Positions 18,275-27,664 of a DNA stretch of 64,000 bases are shown here, piece by piece. A program made the translations under genes and the position numbers. Numbering within the stretch: position 1 is the first letter of the stretch; each line of letters starts with the position of its first letter. The notes beneath the pieces were generated by a model. It had not been told where the DNA came from. It saw nothing but the letters and a program-made list of their open reading frames with translations, and did no database searches. Source of the DNA: Arcobacter sp. (lineage in GTDB: Bacteria; Campylobacterota; Campylobacteria; Campylobacterales; Arcobacteraceae); the NCBI GenBank assembly GCA_002869535.1, contig PKUK01000008.1:54541-118540 (forward strand), written 5' to 3'.

Positions 18275-20527
18275 ATCTATTTTAATAGTAAACATTGCAC
18301 CCTCATAAAATATCTCTTCATGATAAAAACTAACATTTTTAACATCAATAGTACCGTTTTTATACTGCTTAATTATTTCAGTACTCATATATAGTCCTAT
18401 TCCTGTACCATTATTTTTGTGTTTAGTTGTAAAATATGGCTCAAAGACTCTTGATATAACTTTTGCAGGTATTCCACCAGCATTATCTTTAATAGTTAAA
18501 ACTAATTTATTCTCTTCTTTTTTTGCATTTATAAAAAGTAATCTATTTTTTTCAATCTCTAAAAGTGCATCTTTTGAGTTATTTAAAATATTTAAAATAA
18601 CCTGCATAAACTCATTTTCTATACCATAAACTTTTATCTCTTCAGATTCTATAAACACTTTTATATTATTTTTTTCAAACTGAGCAATTGCTAAATTATA
18701 TGTCTTAGTAATAACATCTTTTACACAAAAAAGGGTTAACTCTTTTTTAGGATTTGTAAAGTTTGTAAAGTCATTAATTGTATTTGATATATACTCAATT
18801 TGTGTTTTCATATCTAAAGTTATCTCTTTTAATTCATCTTTTGAAAATTTACCACTATCAAAGGTATCCCTTACAAAATGGATTAAAAGATTTATATTAT
18901 TTAGTGGCTGTCTCCACTGATGGGCAATCATTGTTAACATTTCACCTAAGGCAGACTTTTTTGACTCCTCAGCTAGCATTACTTGCTGTCTTTTTGTCTT
19001 TGACTCTAGTTCTTTTTTATATGTAATATCTCTTATTACCACATGAACTATATTCTTACCATCTAAATTAAGTCTAGTTGTTCTAATTTCACAAAAAAGT
19101 CTTATTTTCTTTTTTGAAAGAAATACCCATTCAAAGTTATATGTTTGATTATTAAAAGCAACTTCTTTAAATAAGTTTTCCTTTGAAATACTCAATTCAT
19201 TATCAAATTGATGTTTTGGTGAAAAATCTTTTAAACTTTTATTTCGTATATTTGACTTATCATATCCCAACATTTTCTCAATAGAGTCATTACAGTTAAT
19301 AATTAAACCTTCTTCAGAATAGATAATAATGCCATCTGAGGATTTATTAAATAAAGTTTCAAAAATATCTTTTTGTTTTCTTAGATTTTCATTACTTTCG
19401 CTCAAACTTGTTGCATAATTATTTATCAATCGATTTATTTTTGAAGTTATAAAATATAAGGCAATTGAGATAAAAAGTATCAATAAAAATCCCACAAGCA
19501 ATGCAGTTTTAACACTCTCTTTGATTTTTTCTTCAATTGAGAGTCTAAACTCCTCTTTTTTACTCTCTAAGTCATTAAAGTAAAATCCACTTCCAATAAC
19601 CCAATTCCACTCTTTTTGTAAATAGAAAAATGAAAGTTTTTTAGAAATAGTATTATTCTCTGGTTTAAAATAATCATAAGTAATAAACCCTTCCCCAGAT
19701 TCTCTTATAATCTTCAAATAATCTCTTCTATATTTTTGGATATCTTTATTTTCATTTTTTTCATCTAAAAATTTACCTACTAAAGAGGGGTTAGCTTGGT
19801 GAAGTAAAACTTGTCCGTACTTATGACCTCCATGCTTATTAAATATCTCCATAATAAACATATAGTATCTATTATCTGTATCAAAATATAATAAGGTATT
19901 TAGAATCTTCTTTTTAATCTCATCTTCTAACTTTTTACTATCATTACCACTCAAAATTAATAAATTTGAATCTTTAAGTTTTTTTATGTAGAAGAGATAT
20001 TTGTTTTTATGAAGTTTTATTTCTATAAATTCATCAAATTTTCTGTTTTTGTTTAAAACTTTTAATCCATTTAAGTCGCTAATATTTTCAACTTTAAAAT
20101 TATGAAAAACTTTTTTTTCATCTAGAAGTATTTTTTTACTATCTAAGTCAATAATTATATTTATATAGTTATTTTTAAATAGTTTTTTTAAAGCAGGTGC
20201 TTTATTTAGTTTTTTTGAATACGCCTTATTATGATTATCTAAAAAATAACTCTCAAAATAATCAATTTTCTCAACATTTTGTTTTATTGAATTTCTCTGT
20301 TCTTTTGAAAACTCATCTGTTTTTAGTTTTATAAGATTTGAAAAAAAATGTACTTTATTATAAATTTTTGTTTTTTCTTCAATAAAATAGTTTTTTGTAA
20401 ACTCTTTGATATCATCTTTAGCAGTCGCATTTAACTCTTTAATATTATGAATAGTTATTAGGGTAATAGAGATTAATACAGCTAAAATAGGAATTAATAT
20501 AATATATAAAGAGAAGTTTTTTTTCAA
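18266..20527 (-). CDS. Cache-PAS sensor histidine kinase
   Basis: A 753-residue membrane kinase. It begins with a membrane segment, then a periplasmic region of about 300 residues with the Cache_2-like core (NKHGGHKYGQVLLHQANPSL, WNWVIGSGFYFNDLE), a second membrane segment (ALLVGFLLILFISIALYFI), a PAS domain (SSDGIIIYSEEGLIINCND) and a kinase core. The phospho-acceptor His is in MIAHQWRQPLNN (about residue 535); the N box is ILNILNNSKDALLEI and the G box DNAGGIP. The H box with HQWRQPL is the class common in Campylobacterota. No response regulator is adjacent. The ligand sensed is unknown, probably a small carboxylate or amino acid. Confidence 0.85.
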   Translation of the reverse strand: MKKNFSLYIILIPILAVLISITLITIHNIKELNATAKDDIKEFTKNYFIEEKTKIYNKVHFFSNLIKLKTDEFSKEQRNSIKQNVEKIDYFESYFLDNHNKAYSKKLNKAPALKKLFKNNYINIIIDLDSKKILLDEKKVFHNFKVENISDLNGLKVLNKNRKFDEFIEIKLHKNKYLFYIKKLKDSNLLILSGNDSKKLEDEIKKKILNTLLYFDTDNRYYMFIMEIFNKHGGHKYGQVLLHQANPSLVGKFLDEKNENKDIQKYRRDYLKIIRESGEGFITYDYFKPENNTISKKLSFFYLQKEWNWVIGSGFYFNDLESKKEEFRLSIEEKIKESVKTALLVGFLLILFISIALYFITSKINRLINNYATSLSESNENLRKQKDIFETLFNKSSDGIIIYSEEGLIINCNDSIEKMLGYDKSNIRNKSLKDFSPKHQFDNELSISKENLFKEVAFNNQTYNFEWVFLSKKKIRLFCEIRTTRLNLDGKNIVHVVIRDITYKKELESKTKRQQVMLAEESKKSALGEMLTMIAHQWRQPLNNINLLIHFVRDTFDSGKFSKDELKEITLDMKTQIEYISNTINDFTNFTNPKKELTLFCVKDVITKTYNLAIAQFEKNNIKVFIESEEIKVYGIENEFMQVILNILNNSKDALLEIEKNRLLFINAKKEENKLVLTIKDNAGGIPAKVISRVFEPYFTTKHKNNGTGIGLYMSTEIIKQYKNGTIDVKNVSFYHEEIFYEGAMFTIKIDLD

Positions 20528-20583
20528 AATTTACCCCAAAAGTTAGTTATATTATTGTATCAAAAGAATATAAAAGTAAGACT

Positions 20584-20883
20584 TTATAGCTGAGCAAGCT
20601 TTGATACTATGTATTTTGCTTCATCATCATCAAAATATATATTATTGTGTAAATCTTTAGAAATCACTTTTAGAACCTGAGTTTTTTTCTCAAGCAGTGC
20701 TTCTTTATCTTCCTTATTATTTTCAATTACATCTAAAATAAGTTTTTCATAACTATCAACAATATCTTGCTTTGTATTAACTGTTGGTCTTTTTGCTTTT
20801 TTATTATTTCCAAGTTGCTTAAATACCAAGATAAATAAAGCAATACTTACTATAATAAATAAAATAATTGATAATTCAGTCAA
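20584..20883 (-). CDS. Small membrane-anchored protein of unknown function
   Basis: A 99-residue protein with one N-terminal membrane helix (LSIILFIIVSIALFILVF) followed by a charged, probably helical cytoplasmic part (KKAKRPTVNTKQDIVDSYEK). It lies upstream of the histidine kinase on the same strand, separated by 56 bp. No family recognised. Confidence 0.55.
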   Translation of the reverse strand: MTELSIILFIIVSIALFILVFKQLGNNKKAKRPTVNTKQDIVDSYEKLILDVIENNKEDKEALLEKKTQVLKVISKDLHNNIYFDDDEAKYIVSKLAQL

Positions 20884-20975
20884 TTTTAACCCTTTATTTT
20901 TAATTTCATTATAAATATATTTAAATTAAGTTTCTGTTAAAAATAAATTGATATATTTTCACACAAAGGTCATAA

Positions 20976-21404
20976 ATGCAAGAAAAAAGAGTAAATCCAA
21001 ATTATATTTTATTATCATTTATCGTTTCACTAAGTGCCACACTAGGAAGTCTTTTCTTTAGTGAAATAATGCAATTTGTCCCATGTTCAATGTGTTGGTA
21101 TCAAAGAATTTTTATGTACCCATTAGTATTTATATTTCTAATAAACTTATTATACCCAGATGATAAGATATTTAAATATACCTTTATAATCATTTTGATT
21201 GGACTTACATTTAGCATTTATCATAATTTACTTATGTTTGGTATAATATCTGAAGATATGGTTCCTTGTGTACAAGGGGTTCCTTGTTCAACTATTTATC
21301 TAGATTGGTTTGGTTTTATAACAATCCCTCTTTTATCATTTGTTGCATATTTTTTACTTTTTATTTTGCAACTAATGATTTATAAAAATCTAAAGGAAAA
21401 ATAA
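20976..21404 (+). CDS. DsbB/BdbC-like disulfide bond formation protein
   Basis: A 142-residue four-helix inner-membrane protein with two Cys pairs: CSMC in the first periplasmic loop (about 37-40) and CVQGVPC in the second. This is the pattern of quinone-linked thiol oxidases that reoxidise DsbA-type proteins. The short length is like the BdbC branch. It ends on the first base of the following thioredoxin-like lipoprotein (1-bp overlap), so the pair likely works together in periplasmic redox folding. A DsbA-like protein is encoded at 31829-32470. Confidence 0.82.
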   Translation: MQEKRVNPNYILLSFIVSLSATLGSLFFSEIMQFVPCSMCWYQRIFMYPLVFIFLINLLYPDDKIFKYTFIIILIGLTFSIYHNLLMFGIISEDMVPCVQGVPCSTIYLDWFGFITIPLLSFVAYFLLFILQLMIYKNLKEK

Positions 21405-21955
21405 TGAAATACTTAATAGTTTTAATAAGTGCAATGTTCTTTTTTACTGCTTGCGATGATGCACAAACTGTAGTAAAAGAGACTCCAAGTTTTAGCGAAC
21501 TAAAAGAGAAAAAAAATGAGAACGTATATAATTTAATTACAACAGAGGGTAAAAAAATAACTTTAGAGTATCATAAAGATATATTGACTTCAAAAGATTT
21601 AAATGGAAAAATAGTTTTAATAAACTTTTTTGCTACATGGTGTCCACCTTGTAAAGAAGAGATTCCTATATTTAATAAATTAGTAAAAAAATATCCTAAT
21701 GACTTTGTTGTTTTATCTATACTTTTTCAAGACCCAATCAAGATGAGTGCCTTAAAAGAGTTTATGGATGAGTATAAGATGACTTTTGATGTTACAGTAG
21801 GTGCAGATAATGCAAAGCTTGCAAAAGCATTCAATAATATCCAAAGAATTCCCGAATCATACCTTTTTACACAAGATGGGGTAATGATTGAAAAATTTTT
21901 AGGTGCAGTTGAAGAAGAATCCCTTGATTATCTAATTGAAAAATTAAAAAATTAA
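21404..21955 (+). CDS. TlpA-family thioredoxin-like lipoprotein
   Basis: A 183-residue periplasmic thiol-disulfide protein. The N-terminus is a lipoprotein signal (ISAMFFFTAC, Cys 17). The redox motif is ATWCPPCKEEIP (about 83-94), and IPESYLF carries the cis-Pro region of the fold. TlpA/ResA relatives usually act as reductants or in cytochrome c maturation; coupled to the DsbB-like gene, an oxidative role is possible. A hydrophilic linker separates the lipid anchor from the domain. Confidence 0.83.
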   Translation: MKYLIVLISAMFFFTACDDAQTVVKETPSFSELKEKKNENVYNLITTEGKKITLEYHKDILTSKDLNGKIVLINFFATWCPPCKEEIPIFNKLVKKYPNDFVVLSILFQDPIKMSALKEFMDEYKMTFDVTVGADNAKLAKAFNNIQRIPESYLFTQDGVMIEKFLGAVEEESLDYLIEKLKN

Positions 21956-22026
21956 AAATTTATCTCACTTTCAAGATAATTACAATACTTTTTTGGCATA
22001 ATCGCAAATTATTAATAGGGAAATAA

Positions 22027-23016
22027 ATGTTTAAAATAAAAAATTTTGTCTTTTTAATTGCAATAGCTTTTATAACTTTTTCAAATGCAACTCAAAAGAA
22101 TCTTATAGCTGAAGATATTATAAAAAGTGATATCAAACAAAAAAATATTCTAGAAGAAAATATCATTCAAGAAAATGTTATTATTCAAGAGAATATCATA
22201 CAAAATAGTTACATGCCAAGTGATATACTAGTAGGTTTTTATGGCAGACCATACTCTAAAGCTTTAGGTATATTGGGAGAGTATGATATTGAAGAACTTA
22301 CTGAAAAAATGAAAGTTATAAAAAAAGAGTATGAACAGTTATCTAATGGAACAAAAATAGTACCAACTTATCATATAATTAAAGATATCGCAACATTAGA
22401 AGCTGGTAATGATGGAGACCACATAAAGCCACTTAATGAAGCTTTAATTATGAAATATATAAATAAAGCTCAAGAAGAAAACTTTGCAGTAATTTTAGAT
22501 GTTCAATTAGGAACTATGACTCCTATTGAAGCTATTAAACCAATATTAAAATTTTTAAAATATCCAAATGTTCACTTAGCAATTGATCCAGAGTTTAAGA
22601 TTCCAACACACAAAAAATTTCCTCCAGGAAAATTCATAGGGCATATTTTTGCAGAAGATGTTAATGAAGTTCAAGAAGCGATGCAAAACTTTTTGATTGA
22701 AAACAACATTCAAGGTAAAAGAATGCTTTTAGTTCACATGTTTTATAAAAGAATGTTAAGAAGTAAAAATCAAATAAAAAACTATGATTCGATAAACCTA
22801 CTATACAATATTGATGGACATGGAAGAGGTCCTACAAAAATAAAAATTTATAATCATTTATATAATGAAGAAGCAAATAAAATAGCTCAAGGTGGATTCA
22901 AGATTTTTTACAAAAATGATATTAAACCACTTATGACACCTAAACAAATATTAGGATTAGAACCTGTAAGAGGTGCCTTGATTTGGAAAAGACCTAATTA
23001 TATAAATTATCATTAA
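22027..23016 (+). CDS. Secreted protein of unknown function, TIM-barrel-like
   Basis: A 329-residue protein with a signal peptide (FVFLIAIAFITFSNA). Next comes a 30-residue low-complexity segment of repeated ENIIQ/ENVII units (about 45-62). The rest alternates strands and helices and has barrel-like strand ends VILDVQLG, VHLAIDPEF and GHIFAEDVNE, whose acidic residues could form an active site. I have seen similar sequences annotated only as hypothetical or lipoprotein. It is convergent with mltB, overlapping by 4 bp. Confidence 0.55.
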   Translation: MFKIKNFVFLIAIAFITFSNATQKNLIAEDIIKSDIKQKNILEENIIQENVIIQENIIQNSYMPSDILVGFYGRPYSKALGILGEYDIEELTEKMKVIKKEYEQLSNGTKIVPTYHIIKDIATLEAGNDGDHIKPLNEALIMKYINKAQEENFAVILDVQLGTMTPIEAIKPILKFLKYPNVHLAIDPEFKIPTHKKFPPGKFIGHIFAEDVNEVQEAMQNFLIENNIQGKRMLLVHMFYKRMLRSKNQIKNYDSINLLYNIDGHGRGPTKIKIYNHLYNEEANKIAQGGFKIFYKNDIKPLMTPKQILGLEPVRGALIWKRPNYINYH

Positions 23017-23996
23017 TTATTTTTTTCTTTTAAATACTCTTCTTTTATTTTACTTGCCAACTGATGAACAGCCATTGCATAATATGCGCTTCTATTATAA
23101 GTTGTAATAACTTTGAAGTTTTTAGTTCCATACCAAAGTTCATCATTCTCTTTTCTTTTTAACTTTATTAAACTTACATTCTTATCATAATAAAATCTTT
23201 CTTCTGGCTGGATTCCTATTAAATCATTTCTATTATATGAGGTAGTATAACCTGTTTTATATTTATCAAATCTCTCCCCACCATCATATTTAACTTTAAC
23301 AGCAACAGGAAGTCCTCTTTCCCAGCCACTTATTCTTAAATAGTTTGCAATACTTCCTATTGCATCAACTGGTCTATCAAGTCTTACTTGTCTGTTTTTA
23401 TCTAAATCAACTGCAACTTTTTTAAAATTGCTAGGCATAAATTGACAATATCCAATAGCCCCAGCAAAAGAACCTTTTATCTCTCTTGGATTTACTTTTT
23501 CTTTTTTTGTCATAAGTAAATACTCTTCAAGCTCTTTTTTAAAAAACTTATTTCTTCTGTTATCTTTGAAAGCTAATGTACTTAAGGTATCAAAGGTGGG
23601 ATGTTTACCCATAAAACCACCATAGTTACTCTCAATTCCAATTATTGCAACTATATATTCACTTGGTATTTTATACTCTTTATATGCTAAGTATAAATAG
23701 TAGTTATGCTCTTTTAAAAAATCAACGCCTGCTTGAATTTTCTTTTGTGTTAAAAAGCCCTTGCTGTAATCATTCCAATAATAAGTTTTATAATCACTCT
23801 TTTTTTTCTTTGTATAAAACCATAAAGAGTCCTTTTGAATCTCAACATCTGAAAATAAATTTGATAACTCTTTTTTATTATAATTATGCGTTTTATACAT
23901 ATGATTTTTAAACTCTTCAACACTCTTTAGCTTATTGAAATCTTCTGCAATACAAAAAGTTGAAAATATAAATAAATAAATTAATAAAAATTTCAC
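23013..23996 (-). CDS. mltB: Membrane-bound lytic transglycosylase B-like
   Basis: A 327-residue GH103 enzyme that cleaves peptidoglycan between MurNAc and GlcNAc. The catalytic Glu is in AIIGIESNYGGFMGKHPTFD (about 117-136). GAIGYCQFMPSNF is the second signature. A signal peptide is present (KFLLIYLFIFSTFCIA); with no clear lipobox it may be the soluble periplasmic form. The start overlaps the stop of the upstream methyltransferase gene by 4 bp. Confidence 0.87.
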   Translation of the reverse strand: MKFLLIYLFIFSTFCIAEDFNKLKSVEEFKNHMYKTHNYNKKELSNLFSDVEIQKDSLWFYTKKKKSDYKTYYWNDYSKGFLTQKKIQAGVDFLKEHNYYLYLAYKEYKIPSEYIVAIIGIESNYGGFMGKHPTFDTLSTLAFKDNRRNKFFKKELEEYLLMTKKEKVNPREIKGSFAGAIGYCQFMPSNFKKVAVDLDKNRQVRLDRPVDAIGSIANYLRISGWERGLPVAVKVKYDGGERFDKYKTGYTTSYNRNDLIGIQPEERFYYDKNVSLIKLKRKENDELWYGTKNFKVITTYNRSAYYAMAVHQLASKIKEEYLKEKNN

Positions 23997-24937
23997 ACAA
24001 GCTCCTTTTTAATCGATGTAGCGGTTAAGAAAATATAATCTCTTCCTGTAATTGTAACTCTATATTTTTTTTGCTGTAAATACTTCTTACAAAATATTAC
24101 ATCATTAAAAAGTATTGAAAGTTCAGAATATGAGTAGTTTGGAGCTTTAGCCCCATAAATCATCTCTGTATCAATCCATCTACAATTTGGAAATCCTAGA
24201 ATTATAGCACCTTTATCTTCTAAATAATCTTGAACTAATGACATAAAAAAAGTCTTGAAGTTTAGAGTCGTACTTTGTAAAGTTCCTATTGATATTATCA
24301 AATCAAACTTACCTAAATCTAAATTATTTATATTATTTATATCTTCAACTAAGAAAGAAAAATTTGACTCTGGTAAATTTTTCTTTGCACTGTTAATAGC
24401 AGATTTACAAAAATCAATCCCCACAAAATCTGTATTTTTGTAGTTTGAAGAGATTTGCTTTATAACTTCAAACTCATCACCACTATTTATTCCCAAATTT
24501 AAAACTCTTTTTTTAGAACTTACATCAACATTTTTTAATGCATTTAAATAATAGTTTATAAAAGAGGCTTCCTCATTTTTTTTGATATTATCAAAAATAG
24601 AGTCTGTTCCATACTTTTCATTTTGTTCAATTGTACTTTTATGAAAACTATCATTCTTATTTAATTTCATAAATGACAATTTTATAAAATTCTTAGATAT
24701 AAGAGTTGGTGTCATAAGTTTACAAAATAGAGTTTGAGCTAAAGAGTTCCATGAATTAAATCCTCTATATATATACTCTATACCATCTATATTAAACTTC
24801 TCTCCACTATATGAATTTAATGAAATATCAGGATTTAAAACTTCAAACTCACAAATAAACTTCTCTTCTTTATCTTTTAAATAATCTGTTAAATATTCAA
24901 TTATATCTATCATATTTTCATTTGTAAATCTTTTCAT
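23993..24937 (-). CDS. Class I SAM-dependent methyltransferase
   Basis: A 314-residue protein with motif I VLNLGINSGDEFEV (about 144-157), followed by the acidic loop VGIDFCKSAINSAKKN and SFLVEDINNI, then LDLGKFDLIISIGTLQS as motif post-I/II. The fold is therefore clear; the target is not. It precedes mltB in an overlapping pair, but the two have no obvious functional link. Confidence 0.75.
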   Translation of the reverse strand: MKRFTNENMIDIIEYLTDYLKDKEEKFICEFEVLNPDISLNSYSGEKFNIDGIEYIYRGFNSWNSLAQTLFCKLMTPTLISKNFIKLSFMKLNKNDSFHKSTIEQNEKYGTDSIFDNIKKNEEASFINYYLNALKNVDVSSKKRVLNLGINSGDEFEVIKQISSNYKNTDFVGIDFCKSAINSAKKNLPESNFSFLVEDINNINNLDLGKFDLIISIGTLQSTTLNFKTFFMSLVQDYLEDKGAIILGFPNCRWIDTEMIYGAKAPNYSYSELSILFNDVIFCKKYLQQKKYRVTITGRDYIFLTATSIKKELV

Positions 24938-25024
24938 TGAATCCCTTTTATTACACTATTTTACTAAAATAACCTTTTTAATTTATTTTAATATTTTAAA
25001 TATATAATGCAAAAAAGGAAATTT

Positions 25025-25504
25025 ATGAATAAAACAAGCAATAGTGAAATTATCGAAACATTTAATACATTTACAAAAGACAAATTTTCACTGATACTCT
25101 CTACTGTAAATAAAAATATTGAGCCACTTACAAGCTATTCTCCCTTTGTAGAAGATTCAAATAAATTCTATACTGTTATGAGCTCAGCTATGCCACATTT
25201 TAAAAATATTGAAGAGAGTTTAAAAGCCCATGTTCTAATAATAGAAGATGAAAAAGATGCTTCACATATATTTGCAAGAAAAAGATTATATTTTAATGCA
25301 GAGTGTAAGATAGTAGATGGTGAAGAGTATTTTGAACTTTTTGATAAAAGATATGGTGAGACTCTAAGTTTTATTAGAAAAATGAAAGATTTTAAAATTG
25401 TTGAGTTAGTACCTAAAGAAAAATCTTTAGTCTTAGGTTTTGGAGCTACTTATTTAATGAATGAAGAAGGTAAACTAATTCAAAAAAACATCTCTCATAA
25501 ATAA
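25025..25504 (+). CDS. HugZ-family haem-utilisation / PNPOx-like protein
   Basis: A 159-residue split-barrel protein. It reads LILSTVNKNIEPLTSYSPF, AMPHFKNIEESLKAHVLI and ARKRLYFNAEC, the pattern of the short HugZ-like proteins (haem oxygenase branch of the pyridoxamine-phosphate oxidase fold) used by Helicobacter and Campylobacter relatives to take iron from haem. I chose the ATG at 25025, preceded by AAAAAGGAA; the ATG at 25007 sits beside the TATAAT (25003-25008) and could not be transcribed as a start. Confidence 0.7.
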   Translation: MNKTSNSEIIETFNTFTKDKFSLILSTVNKNIEPLTSYSPFVEDSNKFYTVMSSAMPHFKNIEESLKAHVLIIEDEKDASHIFARKRLYFNAECKIVDGEEYFELFDKRYGETLSFIRKMKDFKIVELVPKEKSLVLGFGATYLMNEEGKLIQKNISHK

Positions 25505-25536
25505 AAAGCTTACTATTTTTCTAAATAGTAAGCTTT
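25505..25536. terminator. Bidirectional terminator
   Basis: A 14-bp perfect stem (AAAGCTTACTATTT / AAATAGTAAGCTTT) with a TTCT loop between two convergent genes. It overlaps the 3' end of the leftward gene. Confidence 0.75.
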
Positions 25537-26502
25537 AATTATAATACCCTTACTTAATTTTTTAGAGGTAACATAATAATTAACAGGGGTTAAAATTGCA
25601 TCATCTTTTAAAACATCTGTAATATAAAAAGTCGTTTCAAGTACTCTCTCCCTAGAAAAACCTCTTAATATATACTCTTTAATTTTTTCATCTGCATTAT
25701 TTAAATTTGCATCTTCAAGTATAACTTTATCATCAGGTGAAATTACAGCAGTTACTTCAAGTTTAAAACTATCTTTGTTTTTAGCTAAAAACTCTTTCAG
25801 TGATTTTTTACATTCATTTGGGAAAATAGTTTGTCCTTCATTAAAATCATAACATTTATAAATCTCAAACTTTTGTGAATTGAAATAGTTTTTTAGAGTT
25901 TTATCATCAATTTCATTTTCTAAAGGAACTATTTTTTCTTTTATTACTTCTTTAATTATCTCTTTTGGTTCACTTTGTTTATAAACAACAACTTCTTTTG
26001 CAACAGGTTTATTTAAATATAAATATCCTGCAAAAATCATCAATAAAATAGCAATAAAAGAAAAAATATAAATAATAGTATTTATTGAACTTTTGCCATT
26101 TTTTTCTTCCATTTTTCTTTTATTTAATAGTGCTAATTTTTCAGGAGATATTTCTTCCATTTGGATTTCGAAAGTTACAGGATCATCATTGTCTTTTTTA
26201 TCTTCTACTTCTTCTACTTCTTCAACATATTCATCATCACTGTACTCTTCAACTTTTTCTTCTGTATTATTTTCTGTTTTATCTTCTGTTTTATTTTCTT
26301 CTACATCTTGAGGTTTATCAACAGAGATTTCATCTTCTTTTTCTATAATTTCAGCATCTTCTATAATCTCTTCATTGTCAGTAGAAGTATTTTCTTTGGT
26401 ACCTTGTGTTTTTTCTCTTAATTTTTTTTCAATATCTTCTTGACTCATAGTTTCACCTAAGGCAGCTTTTAATTTTTCGATTTCTAATACTCTTTTTTCC
26501 AT
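25513..26502 (-). CDS. Single-span membrane protein with a long acidic N-terminal region
   Basis: A 329-residue protein. Residues about 30-115 are low-complexity and very acidic (runs of Glu/Asp/Val/Lys such as EEYVEEVEEVEDKKDND after a stretch of TE/EN repeats). A membrane helix follows (TIIYIFSFIAILLMIFAGYL, about 141-160), then a folded outer part of about 170 residues with one Cys pair (YKCYDF, PNECKKS). The N-in/C-out layout with a disordered cytoplasmic tail suggests an envelope scaffold or division/secretion accessory; the family is not recognised. Confidence 0.55.
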   Translation of the reverse strand: MEKRVLEIEKLKAALGETMSQEDIEKKLREKTQGTKENTSTDNEEIIEDAEIIEKEDEISVDKPQDVEENKTEDKTENNTEEKVEEYSDDEYVEEVEEVEDKKDNDDPVTFEIQMEEISPEKLALLNKRKMEEKNGKSSINTIIYIFSFIAILLMIFAGYLYLNKPVAKEVVVYKQSEPKEIIKEVIKEKIVPLENEIDDKTLKNYFNSQKFEIYKCYDFNEGQTIFPNECKKSLKEFLAKNKDSFKLEVTAVISPDDKVILEDANLNNADEKIKEYILRGFSRERVLETTFYITDVLKDDAILTPVNYYVTSKKLSKGIIIKAYYLEK

Positions 26503-26510
26503 CTTTGACC

Positions 26511-27287
26511 TTATTTATCATCACTATTATTTTCTTTTAGATTCTTCTCTTCTTTATCATGCTTTTTATGATTCATTTTATCTAAAAATGCAGATGTTAA
26601 AATTGACCCAGGTATTGCATAAAAAGCTATACCAAATATACCTAGGAAAGTGGCTAAAATTCTTCCCATTCCAGTAACTGGATACATATCCCCATATCCA
26701 ACTGTTGTAAATGTTACCACAGACCACCACAAAGCATCCAACATACTTTTAAAAACTGTTGGCTGAACATCATGTTCAAAATAAAAAACCAAAGGTGCAA
26801 TTGTAAACAATATTATAACAGAAGCAATTAAAATAAATATAAACTCCTCTTTTTTCTCTGTAACAATTTGTGCTAATATATTATCAAACTCTATAAATTT
26901 AGCAAGTCTGAAGAGTTTGAATATTCTTAAAATTCTCAGTGTTCTTAAAAAAGTCAAATCTATATTCAAAAAAGATAAATAAAAAGGCAAAAGTACAAGT
27001 AAATCAATAATCATAAAAGGAGTAAAAATATATTTACTTCTTTTACGATTATTCATATAATTTATACTATAAATTCTGGAGATATATTCTACTGTAAAAA
27101 TCACAATACTTACTTCATTAATAATCTCAAAAACATACTTATAAGACTTTAATGACTCTTCTGTCTCTAAAAAAAGAACTAAGATACTTACAAAAATATT
27201 AGCATAAATAATAAACTGAACTATCATGCCATATTTATGTTTATCTGGATGTTCTAAGACTAGATATAGATTTTTTTTAAACTCCAT
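26511..27287 (-). CDS. Voltage-gated potassium channel (six-helix)
   Basis: A 258-residue inner-membrane channel. The voltage sensor helix S4 is visible as FLRTLRILRIFKLFRLAKF with regularly spaced Arg/Lys. The selectivity filter is TTVGYGDMYP, followed by an S6 helix with Gly hinges and a charged C-terminus. I placed the start at 27287 (MEFKKNLYL), two bases after the cupin stop and behind GAGGAATAG; a start 13 codons upstream would lie inside the cupin gene. Its position at the end of a sugar-catabolic operon is odd and may be coincidental read-through. Confidence 0.83.
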   Translation of the reverse strand: MEFKKNLYLVLEHPDKHKYGMIVQFIIYANIFVSILVLFLETEESLKSYKYVFEIINEVSIVIFTVEYISRIYSINYMNNRKRSKYIFTPFMIIDLLVLLPFYLSFLNIDLTFLRTLRILRIFKLFRLAKFIEFDNILAQIVTEKKEEFIFILIASVIILFTIAPLVFYFEHDVQPTVFKSMLDALWWSVVTFTTVGYGDMYPVTGMGRILATFLGIFGIAFYAIPGSILTSAFLDKMNHKKHDKEEKNLKENNSDDK

Positions 27288-27289
27288 AA

Positions 27290-27664
27290 CTATTCCTCTT
27301 TTATAAACTCTTCCCCTGGCTTCCAATCAATATATACAGAATCTTTTACATCAGAATGTGGTGCTTTAATAAAAACTGCTTTAAAAGGTTTATCACTCTC
27401 ATTTATAAACATATGTGACTCACCTAATTCACACTGTAGATAATCACCCTTTTTAAGTGTGATTTTAACACCATCAAGATAAACACTACACTCACCCTCT
27501 AATGCAAAAAATGACTCTTCTTGAAAAACGTGTTTATGACAAGGGTGTTCTTCCCCTACTCCAATAACAACAACTCCCATATCTACCATAGGACCTTTTG
27601 TTAAATATTTTGGTCCATGTGTTCCATATCTATATTCGTGATCATTTTCATTTGTTAATTTCAT
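27290..27664 (-). CDS. Cupin-domain protein
   Basis: A 124-residue single-domain cupin. Motif 1 reads HPCHKHVFQEESFFALEG (two His and a Glu as metal ligands), and motif 2 is GDYLQCELGESHMF with the last His. It follows the LsrK-like kinase without a gap (stop and start adjacent). In such operons cupins are often sugar isomerases or epimerases, or bind the catabolic intermediate; which applies here cannot be told. Confidence 0.75.
   Translation of the reverse strand: MKLTNENDHEYRYGTHGPKYLTKGPMVDMGVVVIGVGEEHPCHKHVFQEESFFALEGECSVYLDGVKITLKKGDYLQCELGESHMFINESDKPFKAVFIKAPHSDVKDSVYIDWKPGEEFIKEE

Noticed and set aside
22130-22210. Short repeats resembling a CRISPR or tandem array
   Set aside because: They are in-frame degenerate codons for ENIIQ units within a gene; no spacer structure.
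25007-25024. Upstream ATG for the HugZ-like gene
   Set aside because: It lies directly at the -10 box, so it would not be in the mRNA; the ATG at 25025 has a ribosome site.
26085-26421. Plus-strand open frames opposite the acidic region
   Set aside because: They are mirror images of the Glu/Asp-rich coding of the reverse-strand gene, rich in Phe/Leu/Ser and without ribosome site.
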